Shown here one piece after another: positions 10,444 to 20,929 of a stretch of 63,661 bases of DNA. The notes beneath the pieces were generated by a model. It had not been told where the DNA came from. It was given only the letters and a program-made list of their open reading frames with translations, and did not search any database. Location of the stretch: positions 1 through 63,661 of the forward strand of contig JAAVTG010000189.1 in assembly GCA_011947345.1 (NCBI GenBank), given 5' to 3'. Every line of letters begins with the position of its first letter. The first letter of the stretch is position 1. A program made the position numbers and the translations under genes. This DNA is from Phytophthora quininea (lineage: Eukaryota; Oomycota; Peronosporomycetes; Peronosporales; Peronosporaceae).

Positions 10444-10912
10444 GGCTCAAGTCTGCGTCAAAATTCAAACTGATGAGAGATCTTCGCGCCCGTCAAAGAT
10501 CCAATCACTGTCGACTAATACAAAATGTTGTCCGCAGCTAAGTGCCCTCTCCGTATACTCATCCATATAAAGCGCGGCAACTGAAAACGGTCAGATTTAA
10601 CGCGTTTTAGACGGGTTTTGATAGTACGTTGTGGTGACACGGGCCGAGAGCCAAATCGACGCCCCTAACCCCAGCAATAAACGGTCTTAAATATAACGCT
10701 TTTAGAGGGGTTATGGAAGGCACCCAGTGTACCTAGACTACTACAGGAGGCTTGCTGTCTGTCCGTTTGTCTGTCAGTCGGTCGGTCCGTCGCCGAGTTT
10801 CGATGGACAAGATCCGGCGCTGCCATTGGCCGCCGAGCGGCAGCGACGGCGGCGCCCATTCGCCCAAAATAGTTTCAGCCAATAGCTGCCGAGCGGAGCG
10901 AAGGCGGCCCAA

Positions 10913-10982
10913 GGTGGACCACACCAATTCGTACTTTACTGGGACGTTCGCCCCCAAATAGGGTGGACCACACCAATCGTAC
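10913..10982. repeat. Short direct repeat pair near the Helitron 5' side
   Basis: GGTGGACCACACCAAT followed by TCGTAC or CGTAC occurs at 10913-10934 and again at 10962-10982. The pair lies between the Harbinger-like element and the Helitron coding remnants. It may be part of the Helitron 5' region, whose true start (a TC dinucleotide) I cannot place. Confidence 0.6.
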
Positions 10983-11025
10983 GTATGCTGCAGTGCCGCC
11001 CACACACACAATCAAACCACAGGCG

Positions 11026-11409
11026 ATGGAGTGCGGCAACGTCACCTGCGCGCGCTGCTCTGCCGAGGTGGCGCTCGCGCCGCTCGACCTCGACGGCCTC
11101 GGCCACCAGTGCCTCCGCTGTGCTTGCTGTGAGGAGCTCCTGGAGTGGACCGCCTTTGAAAAACCACACGCCAGGAGCGCATCGCGGCGGTGCCGGGCTT
11201 GCGACGGCCAGCGCAGCTTCTGGCACAGCACCGACGTCGAGCAGGAGCTGCCACGATTGGACCGGCGCCAGGAGAGCACGGCCCTGTTACTGTTTACCAT
11301 TGGCCCGCCGCCGTTGCCAATGCCACCTCGCGAAGCGCGCCAACGTCGTCGACGCCGCCGAGTCCGCCAGCGTCAGACCGCCCGTCGCCGTCGCTATCGT
11401 CGGGGATAG
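11026..11409 (+). CDS. Cysteine-rich ORF upstream of the Helitron helicase remnant
   Basis: From the ATG at 11026 the protein begins MECGNVTCARC and carries CxxC pairs and clusters (CARC, CLRCACC, CRAC). It also has a WTAFEKPHARSASRRC segment, a pattern consistent with two zinc sites within the first 65 residues. The rest is basic. Helitron proteins often start with a zinc-binding domain, so this could be its N terminus. A captured host fragment is equally possible. The frame ends at 11409, and about 150 bp separate it from the helicase remnant. The family is not recognised. Confidence 0.35.
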   Translation: MECGNVTCARCSAEVALAPLDLDGLGHQCLRCACCEELLEWTAFEKPHARSASRRCRACDGQRSFWHSTDVEQELPRLDRRQESTALLLFTIGPPPLPMPPREARQRRRRRRVRQRQTARRRRYRRG

Positions 11410-11556
11410 GCCATTGGCTGTAAATAGCCAACATCAATACACTAATTTTCAATTGGGTCAAATTTGTGTCATATTGTGTATCGATGTAAACACGGGTAAA
11501 ACGGGCAGCAACGTAGAGTTCGGATAGGACCGCGATGCCTCTCACGGTCGTCCCAG

Positions 11557-12334
11557 GTGACAGTCGTCCGTCGGCCCACCCACGCGAGGAGCCGAACGAA
11601 ATCCTGCGCTATTTCGATACCCGGTATCATTGACGCGATGTATGCCGATATTGCCAACCCGGAGATTGAGACGGATGAGTATTTTGCCAGCCGGACGATT
11701 TTGACGACTACGAATGAGACGGTACGGAGAATCAACGAGGCAGTCGCAGCTCGGCTTCCGGAGACAGCGCGGGAGTATTTGTCGGTGGACGCCGTGAAGG
11801 ATGATGACGGAACGTTTTTCGAGCAGGAGTTCCTCCACTCGGTGAACATTAACGGGATTCTACCTCACAGACTACTGCTCAAGAAGGGCATCCCCATTAT
11901 GATGATGGGTTGAGAAACCTGAACCCGGATCTTGGACTGTGCAACGGAACGCGTCTACGAATCGTCGACTTGAAGGACCATGTCATTAGAGCAACAATTA
12001 TGACTGGAGAACGGACAGGCCAAGAAGTACTCATCCCGAGAATTATGTTCGTGAGCGACGACGACAACTCCGATTTCCCTTCCGGCTACGACGAAAGCAG
12101 TTCCCCGTGCAACCAGCATTCGCCATGACGATTAACAAGGCCCAAGGTCAGACGGTGTTAAACTTGGGGCTGTACTTGGCTTCTCCGTGCTTTTCACATG
12201 GCCAGTTGTATGTGGCGTTATCTCGCGTGACCTCTCAAAGCAAGTTCAAGGCGTTGATTGAGTATCCAGAGTTTGTGGATCCGGACGGAGGAGTGTACAC
12301 GAAAAACATCGTGTACACGCAGGTTTTTGATTAG
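11557..12334 (+). pseudogene. Helitron helicase (Pif1-like), C-terminal part, frameshifted
   Basis: Pif1-type helicase unwinds DNA during rolling-circle transposition. Readable parts in order are MYADIANPE (11638), an FASRTILTTTNETVRRINEA strand-helix, LHSVNINGILPHRLLLKKGIPIMMM, then after a frameshift (about 11910) RNLNPDLGLCNGTRL and the later helicase motifs. After a second shift (about 12105) come FAMTINKAQGQT (motif V-like) and YVALSRVTS (motif VI), ending in a stop at 12332. The Walker A half is missing. Two frameshifts in about 800 bp plus the deleted N terminus make it inactive. Confidence 0.9.
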
Positions 12335-12549
12335 GAGTCGAGGTGCATTTCTAGGCTAGATGTAGTAGCTTGCCACTGCGAACTAGAACCTAGCTTTATT
12401 GTGGGCAAATGGCACTTGGCAAATACTTCATGGTTTTTAAGCCTTACGTTTTAGCTTAAACTTCGTAGTAATTCGTGTGAAAAGCTAAATCATCCTGCCG
12501 GAGCGTAGCGGAGGCGGGTGGTCCGCACAGCTGCATCAAACCAAAGCCA

Positions 12550-12578
12550 CCGCCGCGTAGCGGCGGCGCTCGGCTAGT
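12550..12578 (+). terminator. Helitron 3' hairpin and CTAG end
   Basis: A 7-bp perfect stem with a GTA loop lies 7 bases before CTAGT. This is the transposition terminator structure expected at Helitron 3' ends. An additional GC-rich near-palindrome lies about 50 bp upstream (12495-12525). Confidence 0.75.
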
Positions 12579-13344
12579 AAACATCGGTAACGCAGTGGTG
12601 GTCGCATGTCATACTTCTATCGCACCCGACGCAAGCATCGGGTCCTACACATAATTGCTAAGGAATGCACCTTTCTTACACACGCCCGCGAGAATTGCCA
12701 TAAATTTTGTCACCAGTCTAGACGACTATGGATAGTTCACACGCTGAAACTGGCACACGCGAATCCCACACAGTATGGTCGAGACACCAAACATGATTCC
12801 CCCGCGTAATTGTGGTGGAGGTCCGAGGCAAACCCGAATAGCAGAATTTTTGCGGCGAGACGAATGATGTCGGCATAATATACGCGGTCGTATTTGCCTG
12901 ATAGTTCGGTGCGCGTGCTTTCCCACATCAGACAACCCATACGTTGCAGGACCTTCAACGGCAAACGTTTACCCTTTCCCATCATAACTGACTTGTACAT
13001 GGCAATTTCATGTCTCCATGAATCCTAAATTCCACTCGCTTCGTCCCCACACGTTTCTTCAATTGCTACTATTTCTTCCAAAGACAACCCACTGTATGAG
13101 CCAATACAAACGGAAGAAGAAACGAGGCAGCTTCGAATTCGACGATAGCGAACAAATCTGCGGATCAAAACCTAACAGCACGACGAGAATTCCACCGTCA
13201 GCGCCGATATACTTGTTAGTTTCAACGAGAATTTTGCGCGGGAAAGGAAAATAGTTCCTCTTGTGGTTGTGAACGCTAAGTAGATTCATCACTTTATCAA
13301 TTACAATAAGCACACATTTCTTTTTCAGCCCTGTCACGATTGTC
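12579..13344. other. No supported gene
   Basis: Several open frames of 60-120 codons on both strands overlap each other without any motif. The one at 12737-13000 (minus) begins with a basic stretch but matches nothing I know. Confidence 0.4.
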
Positions 13345-13566
13345 TCACCAGATTGATGGTCCACAATCCACATCAATACTGATGAAGTGGGCGATCCATT
13401 CCGTCTGAACCTCCTTCCAGTATCGTCCATCTACAATGCGCCGTGCGTGATGATCGCGCAGAGTTTTGGTTTCAGCAAAAGCCGAATGATGTTCGAGCTC
13501 GCACGCCAGGCCAACCGAGTCATGAAAATTCTGGACACGAGTATTCACTGGAGCCGTATCCGGTAG
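13345..13566 (+). pseudogene. P-loop NTPase remnant (Crinkler-associated type)
   Basis: Plus-strand translation gives YNAPCVMIAQSFGFSKSR followed by MMFELARQANRVMKIL, ending at TAG 13564. It is clearly homologous, at both DNA and protein level, to the minus-strand NTPase at 17549-18163, whose equivalent is YRAPCVAVVQSSGFGKSR. The Walker A glycine before Lys is changed to Ser here (GFSKSR instead of GFGKSR), so nucleotide binding is doubtful. Reading frames on both sides are broken. This NTPase type occurs in oomycete Crinkler-related proteins; that family link is from memory and is the weak part of the call. Confidence 0.5.
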
Positions 13567-13794
13567 CTTCTCGGGATTGGCTATATCCGCTTTCAAAAGG
13601 ACGAATTGCTTGGGAGCGACATATTCCTACGCGGTCGAGAGAGTGTAGTTCCCAGCACCGCCGCAGATATGCCTCGAAGGTGTTGCAGGCGCCCCGACGT
13701 ATTCGGTGAATGACATCTCGAGGATTTTCAAGACCTTCGTCCATCTCTCTAGCTCCAACCTTTACTTTGACTGAACCCAAGTAATCAAATTCGC

Positions 13795-14825
13795 GGCAGC
13801 TCGGTGGAGCAGATGAAGCGTCTGACGATTGGCGTTGAATTGGCTGCCCAGCCGAGTGTGATTTTCCTGGATGAACCGACCAGTGGCCTGGACGCTCGCT
13901 CGGCCAAGATCATCATGGACGGTGTCCGCAAGGTGGCCAACTCTGGCCGCACGATCATCTGCACCATCCACCAGCCTTCGTCGGAGGTTTTCTACCTCTT
14001 CGACAGTCTGCTCTTACTCAAGCGTGGTGGGGAGACGGCCTTCTACGGCAACCTGGGCAAGAACTGCCGCTACCTGGTGGACTACTTCGAGAACATCCTT
14101 GGCGTGGCCCCACTGCCGAAGGGCTACAACCCTGCTACGTGGATGCTCGAGTGCATCGGCGCCGGCGTGAGCAGCACGGCGGCCGAGACCAACTTCGTCG
14201 ACTACTTCAACAAGAGCTCGTACCGCCAGGTGCTCGACTCGGGGATGGCCAAGGAAGGCGTCACCGTGCCGTCGCCCGACCTCCCCGAGATGGTGTTCGC
14301 CAAGAAGCGTGCTGCCACTCTGCGACGCAGATGAAGCTCGTCGTGGCTCGCTTCTTCCAGATGTACTGGCGCACGCCGACCTACAACTTGACCCACATGA
14401 TGATCGCCGTCTTCCTGGCGGTGCTCTTCGGCATCGTCTTCATCGACGCCGAGTACGACTCGTACGCGGGCCTGAACTCTGGCGTCGGTGTGGTGTACAT
14501 GGCTTCTCTGTTCCTGGCCATGACGGCCTTCCAGAGTGTGCTGCCGCTGTCCTCTGCTGAGCGTGCCTCATGTACTACCGCGAACGCGCGTCGCATACCT
14601 ACAACGCCTTCTGGTACTTCCTCGGCTCGACGTTGGCGGAGATCCCCTACTGCTTCGCCAGCGGTGGCATCTTCACCCTCATCTTCTACCCCATGGTGGG
14701 CTTCACGGACGTCGGCGTCGGCATCGTGTTCTGGCTGGCGACCTCACTCAGCGTGCTCATGCAGGTGTACATGGGGCAGATGTTCGCGTACGCCATGCTG
14801 TCGGAAGAGGTGGCGGCCATCATAG
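13795..14825 (+). pseudogene. PDR-type ABC transporter (ABCG) fragment
   Basis: Full-size PDR transporters export drugs and plant defence compounds across the plasma membrane. This piece begins exactly in the ABC signature (SVEQMKRLTIGVELA), then Walker B (SVIFLDEPTSGLD), the D loop, the H loop (TIHQPS) and the PDR-specific NPATWMLE motif. Two frameshifts (about 14330 and 14570) follow, and the second transmembrane half can still be read in pieces: a TPTYNLTHMM helix, an YRERASHTYNAFWYF segment and a MQVYMGQMFAYAMLSE segment. Walker A, the first transmembrane half and the C terminus are missing. High GC and good codon bias suggest a recent fragment duplication. Confidence 0.9.
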
Positions 14826-15307
14826 TTCGCCTCGATCGCGCTGGTGGGCTGAGCAAACAGGGGTGCTATTGTCGGTTTAGCTGCTGGGCCTTCGTGCGTT
14901 GCTTGAGTTGATCCGGCTGTTGATGAGAATCCGGTCGTTGACGCTTGGCCTTGAGCGCGTAGGTCCTGGCGAGTTGAACTTGATGTAGTATCCTTGCTGA
15001 TCTCAGCAACGTACCAAACAGAAGAATACTTCGAACAACGCAGAAAACAATTGCTGGTACGCACGGAAAAATAGGATCGGTTCATCCAGTTGTTAACGAT
15101 TGGTTTCTGTTCTTGATAAACAGTCAGAAGATTGGCAACCAGCATTTCCAAGGCCGAGTTCAACTCGATGCACTACATCGCGAAGCAGGCACACGCTAGC
15201 CGATTCTTTGCAGATCAAGTCTCCACCGATGGCTACGGCGCCAGCGTGCTGCTCACGAGACCGAAAACCGCTGAAGACCACTTGATCATGCCCGCGACCC
15301 GTTTGAA

Positions 15308-15646
15308 TTGGCTCGCAAGCGCCTACCAGCCAACTACGCTCCAGACGTGATGGTCGGCATTTACCCCGGTATGAGGACGCTTTGCACTGCGATCGGCGTC
15401 GGTCGGCTTCCACGGCAACGCGAGCAGATTGACGTGCACTTGGACGCGTCAACGATCCGCGAGGAGCAGATAAAACTCCTGACGATCGGCGTGAAGGCGT
15501 GGGCCATTTTCAGGGGAGCCATGGGTGGTCGAGCAGCCGAGCGTGTTGTTTCTGGGCAGTTTGTCGGGACACCCACTCGAATCATGGACGGGTGTCGGCA
15601 AGATGGCCAATACGGACTGTGTGCTCGGTTCAACAGCCTTCGTTAG
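15308..15646 (+). pseudogene. Second, more decayed ABCG fragment
   Basis: A STIREEQIKLLTIGVKAWA stretch is a decayed PDR signature motif. In another frame it is followed by VEQPSVLFLGSLSG, a decayed Walker B (normally LFLDEPTSG), and then VGKMANT. It is homologous to the 13795-14825 piece but much more divergent and frameshifted. Upstream (15132-15305) an open frame with no recognised motif may or may not belong to it. Confidence 0.6.
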
Positions 15647-15649
15647 AGG

Positions 15650-15945
15650 GGCATTCCTGCTTGGTGTTTCCGAAGATGGTTCTCAAAGAAACATTTCGCT
15701 CTGTTACGAAGATGTGAGTCTCGCAGCGGATGTTGCCTGCGTGTTTAGTTTTGGCAATTTTCTCGCTCCTGGTAACGAAGTGGAAAGTTGAGCGCTGATG
15801 AACAACATGCGGGTTAATATTGATCGGTCGAAGTTATACAGTGCGTTGCTTCGCGATGATGAACTACCGGGATGCTGCAGCGACTGCGGCGAGACTGGCG
15901 AAACATGAATTACGTCCCCTTTACGTGTGATTCTGGAAACTGGAG
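15650..15945. other. No supported gene
   Basis: Short frames only; no motif. Confidence 0.4.
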
Positions 15946-17548
15946 CTATTCATCTTCATTGGAGTCTTCAAAGCGAGACAGCTTTTCAGTGGCTTTATTG
16001 AGCTTCAGAAACGACTGAGCTTCAGAGACAGCTTGAACAGCATCGTCGCCAAGCCGAGCACGGCGAACGCTCACAGTGGACCCAGCAGCAGAAAAAGTTT
16101 GCTCGCTGGGAACAGAAGTTGCCATCACTGCAAGGTAATCACGTGCCATCATTTGAATGCGAGGAAACCCTTCCAGGTTCCGCATCCACTTGCGAACTTC
16201 TCTGCTCTTTGTCTTCCCGTGCATGGATATATCTCGATGGGGAAGCCACCGATCAAGTTCACTGGAAAATGATTCATTACTTGTTGTTGCGGGCTCACCA
16301 ACCCCAAACGACACGTCGATTAAATTGTTGAGTGCCTTATCGAGTTCGTGGTCTTGCCCTTCCTGCTGATTCACTTGTGGAGCAAGCGATTCGCGTTGCT
16401 GTGCCTCGTGAACGGATCGGTAGTTTGCTTCATACTCCTCCAGGACGAGCTGCTTAAAGGGCTCCATATCTACTCCTGCACTTTGCAGCAGCAGTTTTGC
16501 TCTGGGATCCATCATTGCTGCAATTTGTGCCTCGCGGGATTTCACAGCCTCTTTATATTCATCCAGCTTCGACTTGAATGCCGTGGCAAAGTCAACGGTG
16601 TAGTGCGATGTGGCCGAATCGACAGTTCTCGTCGCGTGTTTGGAGATCATATCGAACACTACAACTGTCATACCAAACGTAGGATAGTTTTTCCCGAACA
16701 TCATGGTTGTAGCAGCTTTTACCGGCGTCAAGAAACGATAGAATTGGCCAAGTGCATCCCACGTAGCTTCGGTAAACTCAGCTGCAAGGCGGCTATCGGG
16801 TGCAATCTTGAATTCCGTGTATCCGGCGTGACGGCCGCGTATTCTCCGCTGCAATTCTTCGACAGGCTGCCGGAGTTTGATGGCGGTGGACACCATTTCC
16901 CACGTGCTGTTCCACCGCGTCACGCAGTCGAGCTCAGGCTGACGAAATGGGACTTGCAGGACTTTGCACACTAGCACCAGGGCTTCACCAAGCGATGGAG
17001 ACTCGGATATCTTTTTCATAATGTCACGAACTCTACCAATACTGCTTTCAACAAAGGGCATTGCTGGAGCCCTGCTTTAACGGCGAGTTGGAGCACGTGA
17101 GCCAAGCAGTGTACTTGGTAAACCACAGGAGTCTCCGTGATATTTGTGTCAACTGAATTATCCATGGAAGCAGATGACGCGATGGACGATTCTAAATGAT
17201 GTCGTAATTGCGCCGGAAGATTGTTGTTGATAGAGTCGATCATGGTGCCGTTGTTGGCAGCGTTATCTGTTGTAATTGCCCAGAGACTTTAGAATTTTAT
17301 TGTCCATTGAATTGATCACGTCGAAGAGATGATCCGCCAAACGAACACCAGTATGTGGATATTCTACACGTTGAAACCCTAAAATAACGGAGCGCATGTT
17401 CCATTTCACGTCCATCCAGTGTATAGTCACCACCATGTAACCGCGGTTTGCCGCAGATGTCCACATATCAGTAGTGATACTAGTACGGCAGTCTCCAATC
17501 TCCTCCACCATTGTTTTCCTTACAAGCTCTTTTTCAATTTTCCATTTC
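15946..17548 (-). pseudogene. hAT-family transposase, N-terminally truncated, frameshifted
   Basis: The minus-strand reading begins near 17548 with KWKIEKELVRKTMVEEIG, then an ITTDMWTSAANRGYMVVTIHW catalytic-core start, ITTDNAANNGTM after a frame change (about 17265), VYQVHCLAHVLQLAVK, VTRWNSTWEM, and finally the hAT dimerisation region DYLAVMATSVPSEQTFSAAG followed by RRARLGDDAVQAV. It ends in a stop at 15946. The BED zinc-finger N terminus is absent. At 17548 the transposase abuts, on the same strand, an NTPase gene fragment with no clear inverted repeat, suggesting truncation or recombination. The last 371 codons are open, so decay is mainly in the first third. Confidence 0.85.
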
Positions 17549-18163
17549 ACAAGCACATGTCGTCCGCTTTGACGGCGAGCTCGTACAGCATTCGACTCTT
17601 GCCGAAACCGGAGCTCTGAACGACCGCCACGCACGGCGCCCTGTACTTCAAAGGGTCGTACTCCTTCCAACACTGTCGAACATATTCACCAAACTTGACG
17701 TCGGCGTCCCCGACGTACGCTCTCTTTGTGAACGCGCGCTCTAGTCGACTCATTTCCTCTGGGGATAGCTTAACAGCAGCAGCGCCCCAAAGAATTTTTC
17801 CGTGGCTTTGGCCGCCACCATTTTCGCCACTTCCCCGGCAAGGTCAAAGGACACTGAGTAAGCTTCGTAGCGTGCATTGATCACTCCCCAGATATAATCG
17901 CTGAGATTCTTCAACCTCTCGCCCCAGTGGAATTTCGCCATATCCAAAGACAGCACTTCCACAGCATTTGGCGGCTCCTTCAGGATGCCCTTCTGCGTTC
18001 TCAATATGTCGCCCTTCTCGAACTGGGACTTCAATAGCCTAAACACTTCAGTGTTCACGAATCGAACCAAAGCCTCGATCTTCTCTTGCTCACTGGTCGG
18101 TGGCTGCGTCAAACACCGAACAGAAACGTTAGCCAGCACTGCCGCGGAGTAGGCACGACGCAT
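17549..18163 (-). pseudogene. P-loop NTPase (Crinkler-associated type), cut by hAT sequence
   Basis: An ATG at 18163 opens a frame with a helical N-terminal domain (about 137 residues; SEQEKIEALVRFVNTEVFRL, then GERLKNLSDYIWGVINARYE). A frameshift occurs around 17755. The reading continues as VKFGEYVRQCWKEYDPLKYR, then a Walker A-like SSGFGKSRMLYELAVK, where it is interrupted at about 17548. Everything downstream of Walker A (Walker B and effector-type C terminus) is lost. An open frame upstream (18164-18342) may be an N-terminal extension. NTPases of this type are associated with oomycete Crinkler proteins; the identification is moderate. Confidence 0.5.
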
Positions 18164-18419
18164 GTTGGGGGTTTGCGCACCTGGGCTTGAGTGTCGGCGG
18201 CTCCTACGCCCTCGGCGCGCCCGCTCTCTCCATCTTTTGGCCGAGAATTCTCCGAATCCAACGAAAAGTTAATTTGTTGACAAAAACGATTTTTATTTGT
18301 CATCTTATCGAACAACCTTCGTGCAACCATACGTCGGGTCACTTGACAATATGGATTGGTATTTTATGATTTTCCGTGAAAAGAATCGAATTGAATATTG
18401 TTAATGTTTTTATGGTTTA

Positions 18420-18865
18420 GAACCGGGTCTTTTAGTCCTGCTGCCCGAGTTTGCGCAGTACTGCTCAAGAGAGAAGGTTCTCACTGAAGAATGGAGCGAA
18501 TTGGTGCAGCTTCCTCCTCATTTGATTTGGATGCATGGACGTAATGAGTTTCCTGTTCTGGCCGAGCTGCTGGTTATTCATCTCCAGGTTCAACGGCGAG
18601 AGTGGAGCGGTAGCACAAGATAGCAAAGTGAATCCACTCACCCGCTAGGAACCGTTTATGGCGCTACCTGAAGAACGGCAGCGGTTCGAAAGGTTTACGG
18701 TCACTACAACATGAGCGTGGATCTCAAAGGAAGACCTCACTGATGAGTTCGAGAGTTTGACGGACGAGGAACTGATCGAGCAGGAGGTCTGGAACGCAGC
18801 GCTAGCACTGGTGTCTTCTCCATTGGAGATCAGCGACAGTCTTCTCTTGCCAAGTGAGGCTTAAT
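18420..18865 (+). pseudogene. Unidentified coding remnant
   Basis: Plus-strand pieces read like protein: LLPEFAQYCSREKVLTEEWS, then LVQLPPHLIWMHGRNEFPVL and, after stops and a shift, an acidic tail with ESLTDEELIEQEVWNAALAL ending in TAA near 18863. Composition is gene-like but frames are broken. I do not recognise the family. Confidence 0.3.
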
Positions 18866-19354
18866 TGCCTCCTAGGAACAGAACAAGTCATCGGTAGGAG
18901 TCTCTGCAGGAATCTCTGCAGGAGTACGTACACGTACCCCCATTGGTTTATAAACAATTTGGCCAATAAACAATCGAATAAAACCGGTTTTAAAACCCGG
19001 TTATTTTGATGGTAAAAAACCGGACTGATCTATACTGTGAGGTTATCTCCGTAGGGTTAGGTAGTACTTTATTTGATTGCTCTATAGTTTGCCCTCTAAA
19101 CAGACAGCTTCGTCGATAGCCAAAATAGCCATAACCAAAATCGTGCAGGAAATAGTCCATAGCCCAAACTGTGCCGGAGGGGCGCCATGGAGCTACCAGG
19201 GTTGCAATTCGAGCTCGAAGAGAGCGCGAACGTAACACTAGATCACTGTCGTAACGCACGGCCTGGAAACACGACCCGCGCAAACGCACCGAAGTAACAA
19301 GAATTTAAAAATTGGTGTGATCGAAAGAATTTTCATGAAACTACGCGATATCAA

Positions 19355-20709
19355 GTGACGGCGGCTAAAATGCACTTGTTTCTAAGAGAAGAAGTTGTCC
19401 ATCGTGGAGCTCGTTTGAAGAACTCGACACGTAAAGTTGGTGTGGCGACGGTGGAGATGTACGTAAACGCAATTCCTGACTTGTATAACGACCAACAAAG
19501 CAGAGGAGCAAACACTCATCCGCACCCGAGAAACAACCTGATTAAAGCGCTTCTGTCCTCTCTCAAGCGCGAGAAACACGAAAAGAATAAGCGTGAGTTC
19601 GTAGATCGGGAGTTGGCTCTTTGCTGGATGGATATTGTACAACTGAGGACCTGGTGGCAATCTCTCGTTATTATATGAATCTCAACGCTGGTAGCGACTT
19701 ACGGAACCGCATGAGTAATTTCCTGTGTCATTCGTGTTTATTAAGGGAGTCTGCGCGTAATTTGGAACTACCTAATTTGTTCAGCGTGGTGCTCGAGCAT
19801 GAGGGTTTCACTGATTGCCGTGCACTTGTGATGATCATGGAGCAGGTAAAGACAAACCAGTATGGGCGCCGTGAATTTGGTTCGTGCATCAGGCACTGGA
19901 ACGTCGAGATTTGCCCTGTCGGCGCGCTCGGTTCTATCTTTTTTCCGCTGGAGTGTTCAACTGGAAGCCGTTCCTAATTTCCTAGAGCCTGCATTGTGGT
20001 ACAACATCAAAGCTCTCAAGGGTGGAAAATCAACAACAAAAGCGATGGCGTACCGAGCACATTACGACGCTACCGTAAAAGCTTTCTCCGCCCTTGGTCT
20101 GCACGCAAAAGCTAAGACACACGCTGCCTGGGGATCCGGGTCGCGGATGGCTGAACTAGCAGGAGCTAACGAGCCACAGATTAAAAAAAAAAAAGGTTGG
20201 GGCAGTGAAATGCTGGGTCAATGGAAGGGTGTTACCTGACGGCTTTACCTCGTAATGATGAGGTCACTTGCTGAGTTTCCCCAGACCGCGCTCGTTCTTT
20301 TAGAGCGAGCTGCTCTTGTTCCTCCCGAAAGCCTGCAGCGCGAAGTATTCCCGTTTGTGGAAAACTACATGGCAACATACGTAAAACAGTCAGCACCGCA
20401 CATATCAACTGGTGGGTTTCTGGAATTGCTGCTCTACCTTCGTGTAGTCGTACTCCAAGATGCTGTGCTTCTGCGTGAAGTGCATCCAGCCCATAAATTG
20501 TGGGTCAATCTACCATTCAACATGAATGCGTTCAATACATTTGCAGACTATCTCAAGGCAAAAATGCTCGCCGAGACATCACCTCGCAACACGCTTAGAG
20601 GAGATTGTCCCAGACCTGATGGATCATATCAACCAACACCATAGCACACATTGACAGGAAGGTTAGCGAGGTTGGAGCATCAGTTGAAACCTTGACTGGC
20701 GCGTTCACA
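19355..20709 (+). pseudogene. Crypton-like tyrosine recombinase, 5' part
   Basis: Tyrosine recombinases of Cryptons move by recombination without target duplication. The frame opens at 19355, shifts near 19640, 19930 and 20215, and keeps family landmarks: LRNRMSNFLCHSCLLRESAR, MIMEQVKTNQYGRREFGSCI, THAAWGSGSRMAELAGANEP, then YLTALPR with the likely catalytic Tyr. In the relatives I know the segment before SGSRMAEL reads HxxRG; here the Arg is Trp. The C-terminal part (from about 20255) has open reading over 129 codons and continues to 20709, where the hAT insertion breaks it. The 3' part resumes at 24888. Confidence 0.65.
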
Positions 20710-20717
20710 CAACTCAC
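20710..20717. repeat. 8-bp target-site duplication, left (hAT)
   Basis: CAACTCAC directly precedes the left inverted repeat and is repeated exactly at 24880-24887, the 8-bp duplication typical of hAT insertion. Confidence 0.9.
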
Positions 20718-20732
20718 CAGAGGTCGCAAACG
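20718..20732 (+). repeat. hAT left terminal inverted repeat
   Basis: CAGAGGTCGCAAACG; exact reverse complement at 24865-24879. Confidence 0.92.
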
Positions 20733-20929
20733 GCCGGCCGTAATTGTAGCTCGACCACGCGGCCGTAATTGTGGTCGACCATGGTCGACCATTTTTGCCT
20801 GCCACGCAAAGCAATTGCTTTTCAAACGACCAGATTTTTCTGCAATTGGTTTTGGACGTCTGAAATAGCCAAGCCCATTCCGTTTTCTTCGTCTGCCTTC
20901 ACGAAGTGCGAAGCACGTGTCCCGCCGCC

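Larger units (their letters stand above)
9320..10721. mobile_element. PIF/Harbinger-like element with terminal inverted repeats
   Basis: GCCTTCCATAACC at 9320-9332 is perfectly repeated in inverse at 10709-10721. The similarity continues inward (CGTTCTAAAA... against CCCTCTAAAA...), giving roughly 22 matches over 26 positions. A second copy of the right-end motif, with CCCGTCTAAAACGCG, lies inside at about 10590-10615, so the right end looks duplicated. No matching target duplication was found. The only transposase-like coding is a short N-terminal Harbinger-like fragment, so this is a deleted, non-autonomous copy. Assignment to Harbinger depends on that fragment. Confidence 0.55.
11026..12578 (+). 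mobile_element. Deleted Helitron; 3' end resolved, 5' end not
   Basis: The 3' terminus is textbook: a GC-rich hairpin (CCGCCGC-GTA-GCGGCGG at 12550-12566), then a few bases, then CTAG/T at 12574-12578. Just upstream lies the C-terminal part of the Pif1-type Helitron helicase. The Rep (HUH) domain and most of the helicase are missing, so this is an internally deleted, immobile-by-itself derivative. The start given is that of the first element-like ORF; the real 5' end is probably further left. Confidence 0.7.

Noticed and set aside
12737..13000. Minus-strand frame beginning with a basic GKGKRLPLKVLQR stretch, considered as histone-fold-like
   Set aside because: No histone-fold helix pattern or conserved residues; too short and isolated.
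15132..15350. Frame upstream of the second ABCG fragment, considered as part of the transporter
   Set aside because: No PDR motif is readable in it; left undefined.
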